Of a stretch of DNA of 8,720 nucleotides, positions 1 to 6,262 are shown one piece after another; position 1 is the stretch's first letter; every line of letters starts with the position of its first letter. The notes below the pieces were generated by a model. The model was not told the DNA's origin. It saw nothing but the letters and a program-made list of their open reading frames with translations, and searched no databases. Location of the stretch: positions 1 to 8,720 of the forward strand of contig CAKTSC010000046.1 of NCBI GenBank assembly GCA_934597465.1, given 5' to 3'. The position numbers were made by a program, and so were the translations under genes. The DNA comes from an uncultured Dysosmobacter sp. (GTDB taxonomy: Bacteria; Bacillota; Clostridia; Oscillospirales; Oscillospiraceae).

Positions 1-55
1 TTTCAACCGGCCCCAGGTGGCCGTCATCACACTGGAAAAGGACAATGCGACATGA
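1..55 (+). CDS. 3' end of an unidentified upstream gene
   Basis: The frame beginning at base 2 is open for 17 codons and ends in TGA at 53-55. Its stop overlaps the mnmG start as ATGA, the usual sign of translational coupling. Thirteen of the 17 third positions are G or C, which matches the coding style of the neighbours and makes this more than a chance open frame. The visible C-terminus reads [17 protein letters not shown]. It does not end in the C-x-G-K motif of MnmE, the commonest upstream neighbour of mnmG, so it is probably not mnmE. I do not recognise the family, and too little is visible to propose a function. Confidence 0.6.
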   Translation, partial: FNRPQVAVITLEKDNAT

Positions 56-1917
56 GAGAGTTTGACGCCGGCAGCTATGACGTGGCTGTCATCGGCGCGG
101 GCCACGCCGGTATCGAGGCGGCCCTGGCCGCAGCGCGGCTGGGCTGCGAGACGGCGGTCTTCACCATCAATCTGGATTCCGTGGGCAACATGCCCTGCAA
201 CCCCGCCATCGGCGGCACCGGCAAGGGCCACCTCGTCCGGGAGCTGGACGCCCTGGGGGGCGAGATGGGGAAGGCGGCGGACGCCTGCTGCATCCAGTAC
301 CGCCTATTGAACCGGGGCAAGGGCCCCGCCGTCTGGAGTCTTCGGGCCCAGGCGGATCGCCGCCGCTATCAGGAGTACATGAAGAAGACCTTGGAGCGGC
401 AGGAGCGTCTCCACGTCCGCCAGGGGGAAGCGGCGGACATCCGGGTGGAGGACGGGCATGTCTCGGCGGTGGTTTTGACCACCGGGGCGGTCTATCACGT
501 GCGGGCCGTGATTTTGGCCACGGGGACGTACCTCTCCGGCCGCACCATCGTGGGGGACTGCGTGGAATCCTCCGGCCCGGACGGGCTGCATCCCGCGAAC
601 CGCCTGACGGAGAGCCTTCTCCGCCTGGGGCTGCCCCTGCGGCGCTTCAAGACCGGGACACCGCCCCGGGTCAACGCCCGGACGGTGGACTTCGACGAGA
701 TGGAGCGCCAGGAGGGGGATGAAAAGCCCCTGCCCTTCTCCTACGGAACGGAGACGCCGCCGGAGAACCGGGCCGTCTGCTGGCTCACCTGGACGACGGA
801 GGAGACCAAGGAGATCGTCCGGGCGAACCTTGACCGCTCCCCCCTCTATGACGGTACCATCGAGGGCGTGGGGCCCCGGTACTGCCCCAGCTTTGAGACC
901 AAGATCGTCCGCTTCCCGGACAAGCTCCGCCACCAGATCTTTGTGGAGCCCATGGGGCTGGAGACCGAGGAGCTCTACATTCAGGGGCTCTCCTCGTCCC
1001 TCCCCGAGGATGTCCAGCGGGACATGCTCCACAGCATCCCGGGCCTGCGGCACGCCGAGATGACCCGGCCCGCCTACGCCATCGAGTATGACTGCATCGA
1101 TCCCCAGGCTTTGAAGCCCACGCTCGAGTACCGGGAGATCTCCGGGCTTTACGGGGCTGGGCAGTTCAACGGTTCCTCTGGCTATGAGGAGGCCGCCGTC
1201 CAGGGCTTCGCGGCGGGGGTCAACGCCGCGAGGAAGCTCCGGGGCCAGGGGGACTTCGTCCTCAAGCGCTCCGAGAGCTACATCGGCACCCTCATCGACG
1301 ACCTCGTCACCAAGGGCACGGAGGAGCCCTACCGCATCATGACCTCCCGCAGCGAGTACCGCCTAGTGCTGCGGCAGGACAACGCCGACCGCCGCCTGAC
1401 CCCCATCGGCCACGCCATCGGTCTCGTGTCCGATGAGCGGCTCCAGAAGGTCACAGAGAAGTACGCCGCCGTGGAGCGGGAGATCCGGCGGCTCACCCAC
1501 CAGGGCGTGGCCCCGTCGGCGGCGCTCTCCGCCTTTCTCGCGGGGAAGGGGACTTCCGACGTGCCGGACGGCTGCCCCCTCCTCTCCCTCCTCCGCCGCC
1601 CCGGCATCTCCTACGCGGAGCTGGCCCCCTTCGATCCGGAGCGGCCCGATCTGCCGCCGGAGGTGGGCGAGCAGGTGGAGCTGGCCGTGAAGTACGAGGG
1701 CTACATCCGCCGCCAGGAAAAGCAGATCGCGGAGATGGAGCGGCTGGAGAACCGCCTCCTGCCGGAGGACATCGACTACGCCGCCATCCGGGGTCTCCGG
1801 CTGGAGGCCCGGGAGAAGCTGGCCCGGATCCGGCCCCGGTCTTTGGGCCAGGCCGGGCGCATCAGCGGCGTCAGCCCCGCGGACATCGCGGTCTTGATGG
1901 TGTATCTGGGGAAGTGA
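52..1917 (+). CDS. mnmG: tRNA uridine-5-carboxymethylaminomethyl modification enzyme MnmG (GidA)
   Basis: MnmG is the FAD-binding partner of the GTPase MnmE. The complex installs the (carboxymethyl)aminomethyl group at C5 of wobble U34 in several tRNAs, in the cytoplasm, using a methylene-tetrahydrofolate carbon. At 621 residues the protein is full length. Visible marks are the N-terminal Rossmann motif [12 protein letters not shown] (13-24), the [19 protein letters not shown] block (47-65) with Cys49, the KTGTPPR block (200-206), RYCPS (276-280) with the second conserved cysteine Cys278, the second FAD block near [12 protein letters not shown] (370-381), and the [24 protein letters not shown] region (425-448). 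A C-terminal helical domain follows. The ATG at 52 is preferred because AAGGA lies at 38-42, nine bases upstream, and the family starts just before the Rossmann motif, although the frame stays open to the left edge. The common downstream neighbour rsmG is absent; a MurT-like gene follows after 35 bases. Confidence 0.97.
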   Translation: MREFDAGSYDVAVIGAGHAGIEAALAAARLGCETAVFTINLDSVGNMPCNPAIGGTGKGHLVRELDALGGEMGKAADACCIQYRLLNRGKGPAVWSLRAQADRRRYQEYMKKTLERQERLHVRQGEAADIRVEDGHVSAVVLTTGAVYHVRAVILATGTYLSGRTIVGDCVESSGPDGLHPANRLTESLLRLGLPLRRFKTGTPPRVNARTVDFDEMERQEGDEKPLPFSYGTETPPENRAVCWLTWTTEETKEIVRANLDRSPLYDGTIEGVGPRYCPSFETKIVRFPDKLRHQIFVEPMGLETEELYIQGLSSSLPEDVQRDMLHSIPGLRHAEMTRPAYAIEYDCIDPQALKPTLEYREISGLYGAGQFNGSSGYEEAAVQGFAAGVNAARKLRGQGDFVLKRSESYIGTLIDDLVTKGTEEPYRIMTSRSEYRLVLRQDNADRRLTPIGHAIGLVSDERLQKVTEKYAAVEREIRRLTHQGVAPSAALSAFLAGKGTSDVPDGCPLLSLLRRPGISYAELAPFDPERPDLPPEVGEQVELAVKYEGYIRRQEKQIAEMERLENRLLPEDIDYAAIRGLRLEAREKLARIRPRSLGQAGRISGVSPADIAVLMVYLGK

Positions 1918-1952
1918 GTCCCCGCTTTACTACGAAAAAGGAGATGGTTCCC

Positions 1953-3299
1953 ATGAGAAAGTTTCTCGCCATCGTCGTCTGCAAGCTGGGCCGGGCCGTG
2001 GGCAGGCTCATCGGCAAGGGCAGCTCCATGCCCGGCAAGGCGGCCCTGAAGCTCTGCCCGGATATCCTGGCAAGGCTTACCCTGCCGCCCCACATCGTGG
2101 CCGTCACCGGCTCCAACGGCAAGACCTCCACGGTGGAGATGATCGCCTCCGTCCTCCGCGCCCAGGGGAAGTCCGTCATCTACAACGCCGAGGGCTCCAA
2201 CCAGGTGGAGGGTGTCACCACCCTCCTTCTGACCCACGCCACCCTGGGCGGCAAGGTGCGGGCCGACGTGCTGCTTCTTGAGAGCGACGAGCGCTACGCC
2301 CGCTACTCCTTCCGCTACTTCCACCCCACGGAGTTCGTCATCACCAACCTCTACCGGGACCAGCTCACCCGCAACGGCCACCCGGAGAGCGTCTATGAGG
2401 CCATCCTCCCCGCCATCCACCCAGAGACGGAGCTGATCCTCAACGCCGACGATCCCCTCTCCTCCTGTTTCGCCCAGGGGCATGAGAAGGTACAGTGGTT
2501 CGGCATGGATCGGGCCCCCTTCTCCACCGACGCCCCCACCGGCGTCTATCACGACGGGGCCTACTGCCCCCTCTGCCACGCCCCCATGACCTACGACTAC
2601 GTCCACTATAACCAGATCGGCGCCTACCGCTGCACGAAGTGCGGCCACCGCAAGCCCAGGACGGACTTCACCATCACCTCCGCCGACCTGGACGCCGGCG
2701 TCCTCACCATCGACGGGGCGTTCCCGGTGGAGCTGGCCTTCCGCAGCATCTACAACGCCTACAACATCCTGGCGGCCTACGCCGCCTGCCGCCGCCTGGG
2801 CGTCCCCGGGGCGGAGATCGTGAAGACTTTGAGCAGCTATACCCTGAAAAACGGCCGGATGCAGCGCTTCACCCTGGGGGGGCACCACGGGATGCTGCTG
2901 ACCAGCAAGCACGAGAACTCCATCGCTTACGACACCAACCTCCGCTATATCGCCTCCCAGAAGGAGCCCTGCGACGTCCTCGTCATCGTGGACGCCGTCT
3001 CCCGAAAGTACTTCACCAGCGAGACCTCCTGGCTCTGGGACATCGACTTCGACCAGCTGAAGGCCCCCCAGGTGCGGCGGGTCATCCTCTCCGGCCAGTA
3101 CTGCCACGATCTCGCGGAGCGCTTCTCCTTCACCGGCATCGACCCGGCGAAGATCACCGTCATCCCCGCCATATCGGAGGCGGCGGCCGCCCTGGAGAAC
3201 GGGGGGGAGAAGGGGGACGAGGCCCTCTACGTCGTCACCTGCTTCTCCGACCGGGACAAGCTGCTGGATCTCCCCTGCGTGAAGAAGGAGGCGCTCTAA
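1953..3299 (+). CDS. murT: MurT-like Mur ligase (lipid II isoglutaminyl synthase subunit family, divergent)
   Basis: MurT is the ATP-using subunit of the MurT/GatD enzyme, which amidates the alpha-carboxyl of D-Glu in lipid II at the inner membrane face. This 448-residue protein has the family plan: a P-loop VTGSNGKTST (51-60), acidic residues at LLLESDE (107-113), TNLYRDQ (131-137), NADDP (164-168), a four-cysteine zinc ribbon (Cys205, 208, 227, 230) around YDYVHYNQIG, YNAYNILAAY (267-276), and a C-terminal DUF1727 region with SWLWDIDF (359-366). Two places depart from the family. The KNPAG motif expected around 318-330 is replaced by a KHENSIAYDTN stretch, and the Asp that completes the GatD triad (Asp349 in S. 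aureus, recalled) aligns with Glu357. Start: ATG 1953 has AAAAAGGAG at 1935-1943, nine bases away; an in-frame ATG at 1944 and GTG at 1914 are poorly placed. It is co-translated with the GatD-like gene one base downstream. The family is secure; the reaction is not. Confidence 0.9.
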   Translation: MRKFLAIVVCKLGRAVGRLIGKGSSMPGKAALKLCPDILARLTLPPHIVAVTGSNGKTSTVEMIASVLRAQGKSVIYNAEGSNQVEGVTTLLLTHATLGGKVRADVLLLESDERYARYSFRYFHPTEFVITNLYRDQLTRNGHPESVYEAILPAIHPETELILNADDPLSSCFAQGHEKVQWFGMDRAPFSTDAPTGVYHDGAYCPLCHAPMTYDYVHYNQIGAYRCTKCGHRKPRTDFTITSADLDAGVLTIDGAFPVELAFRSIYNAYNILAAYAACRRLGVPGAEIVKTLSSYTLKNGRMQRFTLGGHHGMLLTSKHENSIAYDTNLRYIASQKEPCDVLVIVDAVSRKYFTSETSWLWDIDFDQLKAPQVRRVILSGQYCHDLAERFSFTGIDPAKITVIPAISEAAAALENGGEKGDEALYVVTCFSDRDKLLDLPCVKKEAL

Positions 3300-3300
3300 G

Positions 3301-4032
3301 ATGGAACTGACACTCATCCACCTCTATCCCGACCTCATGAACCTCTACGGGAGCTACGCAAACCTCTCCGTCCTCCGCCGGACGCTGGAGGGGCTGGGGC
3401 ACTCCGTCACCGTCCAGTCCGTCCTGCCCGGCGAGAGCGTGGCGCTGGACGGCTGCCACTTCCTCTACCTGGGCGCGGGCACCGAGCGGGCCCAGAAGGC
3501 AGCCCTTCAGGCCCTGATGCCCGACGCCGGGGCCATCCGCGCCGCGGCGGAGGGGGGCCTGCCCATGCTCTTTGCGGGCAGCGCCATGGAGCTCTTGGGC
3601 CGCCGGATCACCGACGCCAAGGGGAAGGACTGGGAGGCCCTGGGCCTGGCGGACTTCCTCTCCCGGGAGACGGAGAAGCGCTTCGTGGAGGATGTCTACG
3701 GTACCTGCCCCCTCTTCCCGGAGGCCGTGGTGGGTTTCATGAATAAGTCCGCCGTCATCACCGGCGTGGAAACGCCCCTCCTGACGGGCGTCGCCATGGG
3801 TTACGGCAACGACGGCGAGAAGCGGCCCGAGGGCTACCAGAAGGGGAACGTCTTCGCCTCCGCCCTGGCGGGGCCGATCCTCGTGAAAAACCCGGCCCTC
3901 CTCCGGGAAGTGAGCCGCCGCGTCCTTGCCTATGCCGGGGCGGAGATGCCGGAGAGCATCCCGGTGGACGAAGAACTGGAGAAGGGCTACGCCGTCACGG
4001 CGGAGCAGCTGCGCCGCCGGGCGGAGGGGTAA
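3301..4032 (+). CDS. gatD: GatD-like class I glutamine amidotransferase homologue lacking catalytic Cys and His
   Basis: GatD normally hydrolyses glutamine and passes ammonia to MurT. The 243-residue protein has the GatD layout: HLYPDLMNLYGSYANL near the N-terminus (7-22), a LYLGAGTERAQ strand-turn (55-65) where the family has a GGGxDREQ type motif, GLPMLFAGSAMELLG (86-100), VGFMNKS (144-150), MGYGNDG (166-172), and ALAGPILVKNP (188-198). The gapless match to the family elbow (T-I-C-G-G-Y-Q-F-L-G in S. aureus, recalled) puts Gly93 at the nucleophilic Cys. The match to LHGPILPKN puts Ala190 at the catalytic His. The only cysteines, 52 and 136, lie elsewhere. Arg127 aligns with the glutamine-binding Arg128. 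The start follows the MurT-like stop after one base, so the two are almost certainly co-translated. A CobQ-type cobyrate synthase is unlikely, since those proteins are much longer and fused. This is probably a catalytically dead glutaminase subunit; its present role is unknown. Confidence 0.88.
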   Translation: MELTLIHLYPDLMNLYGSYANLSVLRRTLEGLGHSVTVQSVLPGESVALDGCHFLYLGAGTERAQKAALQALMPDAGAIRAAAEGGLPMLFAGSAMELLGRRITDAKGKDWEALGLADFLSRETEKRFVEDVYGTCPLFPEAVVGFMNKSAVITGVETPLLTGVAMGYGNDGEKRPEGYQKGNVFASALAGPILVKNPALLREVSRRVLAYAGAEMPESIPVDEELEKGYAVTAEQLRRRAEG

Positions 4033-4041
4033 GCGCCGGGG

Positions 4042-4069
4042 ACGGCACGGCAAAAACCGCCGTTTTTTT
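4042..4069 (+). terminator. Probable intrinsic terminator after the gatD-like gene
   Basis: Ten bases after the stop codon, ACGGC (4047-4051) can pair with GCCGT (4059-4063) across an A-rich loop. A longer version uses ACGGC at 4042-4046 with a two-base bulge, then GG pairing with CC at 4057-4058. Either form is followed directly by T residues up to 4069. The stem is short but the T run is clean, and the next gene has its own promoter, so this likely closes the mnmG-murT-gatD unit. Confidence 0.55.
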
Positions 4070-4085
4070 CCAGGATCCGAGAATC

Positions 4086-4119
4086 TTAACAGCCGCCTAA
4101 CGGCCAGCCGTGCTATCAT
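4086..4119 (+). promoter_or_regulatory. Probable promoter and OmpR-family operator of the two-component operon
   Basis: TATCAT at 4114-4119 is preceded by TG at 4111-4112, giving an extended -10 (TGnTATCAT). No good -35 lies at the usual 17-base distance. In its place are two direct repeats, TAACAGCC (4087-4094) and TAACGGCC (4098-4105), repeating every 11 bp, about one helical turn. OmpR/PhoB-family regulators bind tandem direct repeats of this period and often replace the -35 element. I infer activation, perhaps by the KdpE-like regulator encoded just downstream. The promoter is plausible; the identity of the binding protein is inference. Confidence 0.45.
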
Positions 4120-4132
4120 AGGCGGCAGGATG

Positions 4133-4150
4133 GGACGGCCTCCGCCGTCC
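4133..4150 (+). promoter_or_regulatory. Leader hairpin abutting the kinase Shine-Dalgarno
   Basis: GGACGGC (4133-4139) and GCCGTCC (4144-4150) form a 7-bp stem with a CTCC loop. It lies in the likely 5' leader and ends directly before GGAAAGGAG, which holds the ribosome-binding site at 4153-4159. It could protect the transcript end or tune initiation. No known riboswitch class is recognised, and in such G+C-rich DNA a stem of this size may be incidental. Confidence 0.35.
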
Positions 4151-4166
4151 GGAAAGGAGCATCCCC

Positions 4167-5252
4167 ATGCCGGAGAAGAAGACCCTGGGCCAGCGGATCC
4201 GTGAATACTTCCCCATCTCCAAGCGGGACGCCCTCATCACCCTGGGCATCCTGGCCCTGGCCACGGCGGTCTGCACCCCCCTGCGCCTCGCGGGCACCAC
4301 GCCGGGCTTCGCCTTCCCGGTCTTCGTGCTGGCGGTGCTGCTGGTCTCCCGCCTGACGGACGGGTACTTCTACGGCATCGTGGCCGCCATCCTGGGGGTC
4401 ATCTGCGTGAACTTCGCCTTCACCTACCCCTTCCTGGCCTTCGACTTCACCATCGACGGCTACCCCCTGACCTTCCTGACGCTTCTGACGGTGTCCATCT
4501 TCACCTCCGCCCTCACCACCAAGATGAAGAAGTGGGAGACTATGCGGGCGGATGCCGAGAAGGAGCGGATGCGGGCCAACCTCCTCCGCTCCATCTCCCA
4601 CGATATCCGCACGCCCCTGACCTCCATCATCGGCTCCGCCTCCGCCATCCTGGATAACCCGGAGCTCCCCAGGGAGCAGCAGCGGGAGATGCTGGAGAAC
4701 GTCCGGGAGGAGGGCCAGTGGCTCATCCGCGTGGTGGAGAATCTCCTCTCCATCACCCGCATGGGGGGCGAGACGGAGCTGGTGAAGGATGAGGAGGTGG
4801 CCGAGGAGATCCTGGGCTCCGCCGCCCGGGTCTTCCGCAAGCGCTTCCCCCAGATCGCCATCACCGTCCGGGCGCCGGAGGAGCTTTTGATGGTGCCCAT
4901 GGATCCCATTCTCATCGCCCAGGTGCTCAGCAACCTGCTGGAAAACGCCGTGATCCACGGCGAGACCACTACTGCCGTCCGCCTCTCCGTGACCCGCGAG
5001 GGGGACAGCGCCCGCTTCTCCGTGGCGGACAACGGCCAGGGCATCCCGGTAGACGTGCTGCCCAAGCTCTTTGACGGCACCCTGAAGCACAACGAGACCG
5101 GCGTGGGGGACGGCAAGCGCAACATGGGGCTGGGCCTCTCCGTCTGCCGGGCCATCGTCCGTGCCCATGGCGGGCAGCTCAACGCCAGAAACCTGGAGCA
5201 GGGAGCGGAATTCTGCTTCACCCTGCCCCTTACCAAGGAGGAAAGCGCATGA
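4167..5252 (+). CDS. KdpD-like membrane sensor histidine kinase (DUF4118 type, short form)
   Basis: This is a sensor kinase that should autophosphorylate on His and pass the phosphate to the response regulator encoded next. Of 361 residues, about 20-118 hold four hydrophobic segments (about 22-40, 48-63, 69-86, 98-115) with short loops, the DUF4118 arrangement of KdpD. The dimerisation/phosphotransfer motif SISHDIRTPLTSIIG follows, with the phospho-acceptor His145. The ATPase domain shows the N box SNLLENAVIHG (Asn260), the G1 box DNGQGIP (288-294) and the G2 box MGLGLSVC (320-327). The large N-terminal KdpD and universal-stress domains of the roughly 890-residue E. coli KdpD are missing, so the cytoplasmic part that senses potassium or cyclic di-AMP is not here. 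The start has AAAGGAG at 4153-4159, seven bases away. The stop overlaps the regulator start by ATGA. The stimulus is unknown; a kdp operon is not in view, so a potassium role is only suggested by homology. Confidence 0.93.
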   Translation: MPEKKTLGQRIREYFPISKRDALITLGILALATAVCTPLRLAGTTPGFAFPVFVLAVLLVSRLTDGYFYGIVAAILGVICVNFAFTYPFLAFDFTIDGYPLTFLTLLTVSIFTSALTTKMKKWETMRADAEKERMRANLLRSISHDIRTPLTSIIGSASAILDNPELPREQQREMLENVREEGQWLIRVVENLLSITRMGGETELVKDEEVAEEILGSAARVFRKRFPQIAITVRAPEELLMVPMDPILIAQVLSNLLENAVIHGETTTAVRLSVTREGDSARFSVADNGQGIPVDVLPKLFDGTLKHNETGVGDGKRNMGLGLSVCRAIVRAHGGQLNARNLEQGAEFCFTLPLTKEESA

Positions 5253-5956
5253 ACATCCGTGAAAAAGTGCTGATCGTGGAGGACGAGAAGGGCATCTCCC
5301 AGTTCATCGCCGCGGCGCTCTCCAGCCGGGGCTATGAGGCCATCCAGGCCCACACCGGGGCGGAGGCCCTGACCATCATCTCCTCCCACTGTCCGGATCT
5401 TGTGATCCTGGATCTGGGCCTCCCGGATATGGACGGCCTCAAGATCTTAGAGCAGCTCCGGGCCTGGTCCGCCCTGCCGGTGGTGGTGGTCTCCGCCCGC
5501 TCCCACGAGAAGGACAAGGTCACAGCCCTGGACCTGGGGGCGGATGACTACCTGACCAAGCCCTTCGGCACGGATGAGCTGCTGGCTCGGGTGCGGGCCG
5601 CCATCCGCCACACCCGCACCTCCTCCGGCAACAGCGAGATCGCCCGCCAGGGCACCTATACCGTGGGGGAGCTGACCATCGACTACAACAAGCACCAGGC
5701 CCTCATCCGGGGGGAGAACGCCAAGCTGACCCTGAACGAGTTCCGCATCGTGGCGCTTCTCGGCAAATACGCCGGAAAGGTGCTGACCTACGACTTCATC
5801 ATCCGGGAGCTCTGGGGCCCCCAGGCCAGCTCCAACAACCAGATCCTCCGGGTGAACATGGCCAACATCCGCCGCAAGATCGAGAGAAACCCCGCCGAGC
5901 CTGAGTACTTCTTCACCGAGGTGGGCGTGGGCTACCGCCTGGCCGAAGGGAACTGA
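5249..5956 (+). CDS. KdpE-like OmpR-family response regulator
   Basis: This 235-residue DNA-binding response regulator is the likely partner of the kinase whose stop codon it overlaps. The receiver domain (about 5-120) has the acidic pair Glu11/Asp12, the phospho-acceptor Asp55 in LVILDLGLPDMDG, Ser82 and Lys104 in YLTKPF, all the residues needed for phosphorylation. The C-terminal winged-helix domain (about 136-232) shows the OmpR-type LTLNEFRIVALLGKYAGKVL block and the ending EYFFTEVGVGYRLAE. The receiver and linker sequence is closest to KdpE. AAGGAGG at 5235-5241 lies seven bases before the ATG, inside the kinase gene. It may act on the 11-bp repeats upstream of the kinase; other targets are unknown. 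A perfect terminator follows directly, so the operon has two genes. Confidence 0.95.
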   Translation: MNIREKVLIVEDEKGISQFIAAALSSRGYEAIQAHTGAEALTIISSHCPDLVILDLGLPDMDGLKILEQLRAWSALPVVVVSARSHEKDKVTALDLGADDYLTKPFGTDELLARVRAAIRHTRTSSGNSEIARQGTYTVGELTIDYNKHQALIRGENAKLTLNEFRIVALLGKYAGKVLTYDFIIRELWGPQASSNNQILRVNMANIRRKIERNPAEPEYFFTEVGVGYRLAEGN

Positions 5957-5972
5957 GACCCCGAAATACATC

Positions 5973-6003
5973 AAAAAAGAACCGCCTCCGGCGGTTCTTT
6001 TTT
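5973..6003 (+). terminator. Strong intrinsic terminator of the two-component operon
   Basis: AAAAAAGAACCGCC (5973-5986) and GGCGGTTCTTTTTT (5990-6003) form a perfect 14-bp stem around a TCC loop, ending in six T residues. It begins 17 bases after the regulator stop. The A run on the left arm means it could also act on minus-strand transcripts that read past the pta terminator. Confidence 0.93.
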
Positions 6004-6210
6004 CGCGCTGCTCGGGCGGGGATTCGGCGGCGGGGCTCTCCGGGAGCGCGCTGTTCGGGATGCGCGGGCCGGAAGCCCGGAGCTTTGGCGTGGGGCTGGG
6101 GTTGCCCTGGCGGCATGTGCTTGGGCGGGAGCGCAGGGGCGGGGCTCCGTCCCCGCCCGCTCTCCCCTGCCGTCCCGGTGGCGCCTTTGGGGCGGCAGGT
6201 TTCCGCCCTG
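6004..6210. other. Non-coding spacer between converging genes
   Basis: This stretch lies between the terminators of the two-component operon and of pta, and I see no gene in it. It is very G+C-rich and contains several possible hairpins: CGGGC/GCCCG (6065-6079), an 8-bp GGGCGGGG/CCCCGCCC stem (6137-6158) and GGGCGG/CCGCCC (6190-6208). Open frames here have no ribosome-binding site and no recognisable protein. The hairpins may be products of base composition. Confidence 0.6.
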
Positions 6211-6246
6211 AGAGAAAAAGCGCGGCCGCCCGGATGGGCGGCCGCG
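6211..6246 (-). terminator. Intrinsic terminator of pta
   Basis: CGCGGCCGCCC (6221-6231) and GGGCGGCCGCG (6236-6246) form a perfect 11-bp stem with a four-base loop. Read on the minus strand it is followed by CTTTTTCTCT (complement of 6211-6220), giving the T tract of an intrinsic terminator 16 bases past the pta stop. Confidence 0.9.
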
Positions 6247-6262
6247 TTGGGAGTCACGGGGA

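Noticed and set aside
1..55. mnmE as the upstream partial gene
   Set aside because: The visible C-terminus ends in EKDNAT rather than the conserved C-x-G-K ending of MnmE.
1914..1952. GTG at 1914 or ATG at 1944 as start of the MurT-like protein
   Set aside because: The clear AAAAAGGAG at 1935-1943 lies after the GTG and touches the ATG at 1944. It is correctly spaced only for ATG 1953, which also gives the usual family N-terminus.
1776..3317. A 513-residue open frame on the minus strand across mnmG and the MurT-like gene
   Set aside because: It is antisense to two clear genes, its protein is rich in Gly/Val/Asp without recognisable domains, and long mirror frames are expected when third codon positions are mostly G or C.
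3574..3585. Ser94 of the GatD-like protein as a replacement nucleophile
   Set aside because: The gapless alignment puts Gly93, not Ser94, at the Cys position, and the catalytic His is also gone, so a Ser-based glutaminase is not supported. A one-residue shift cannot be fully excluded without a structure.
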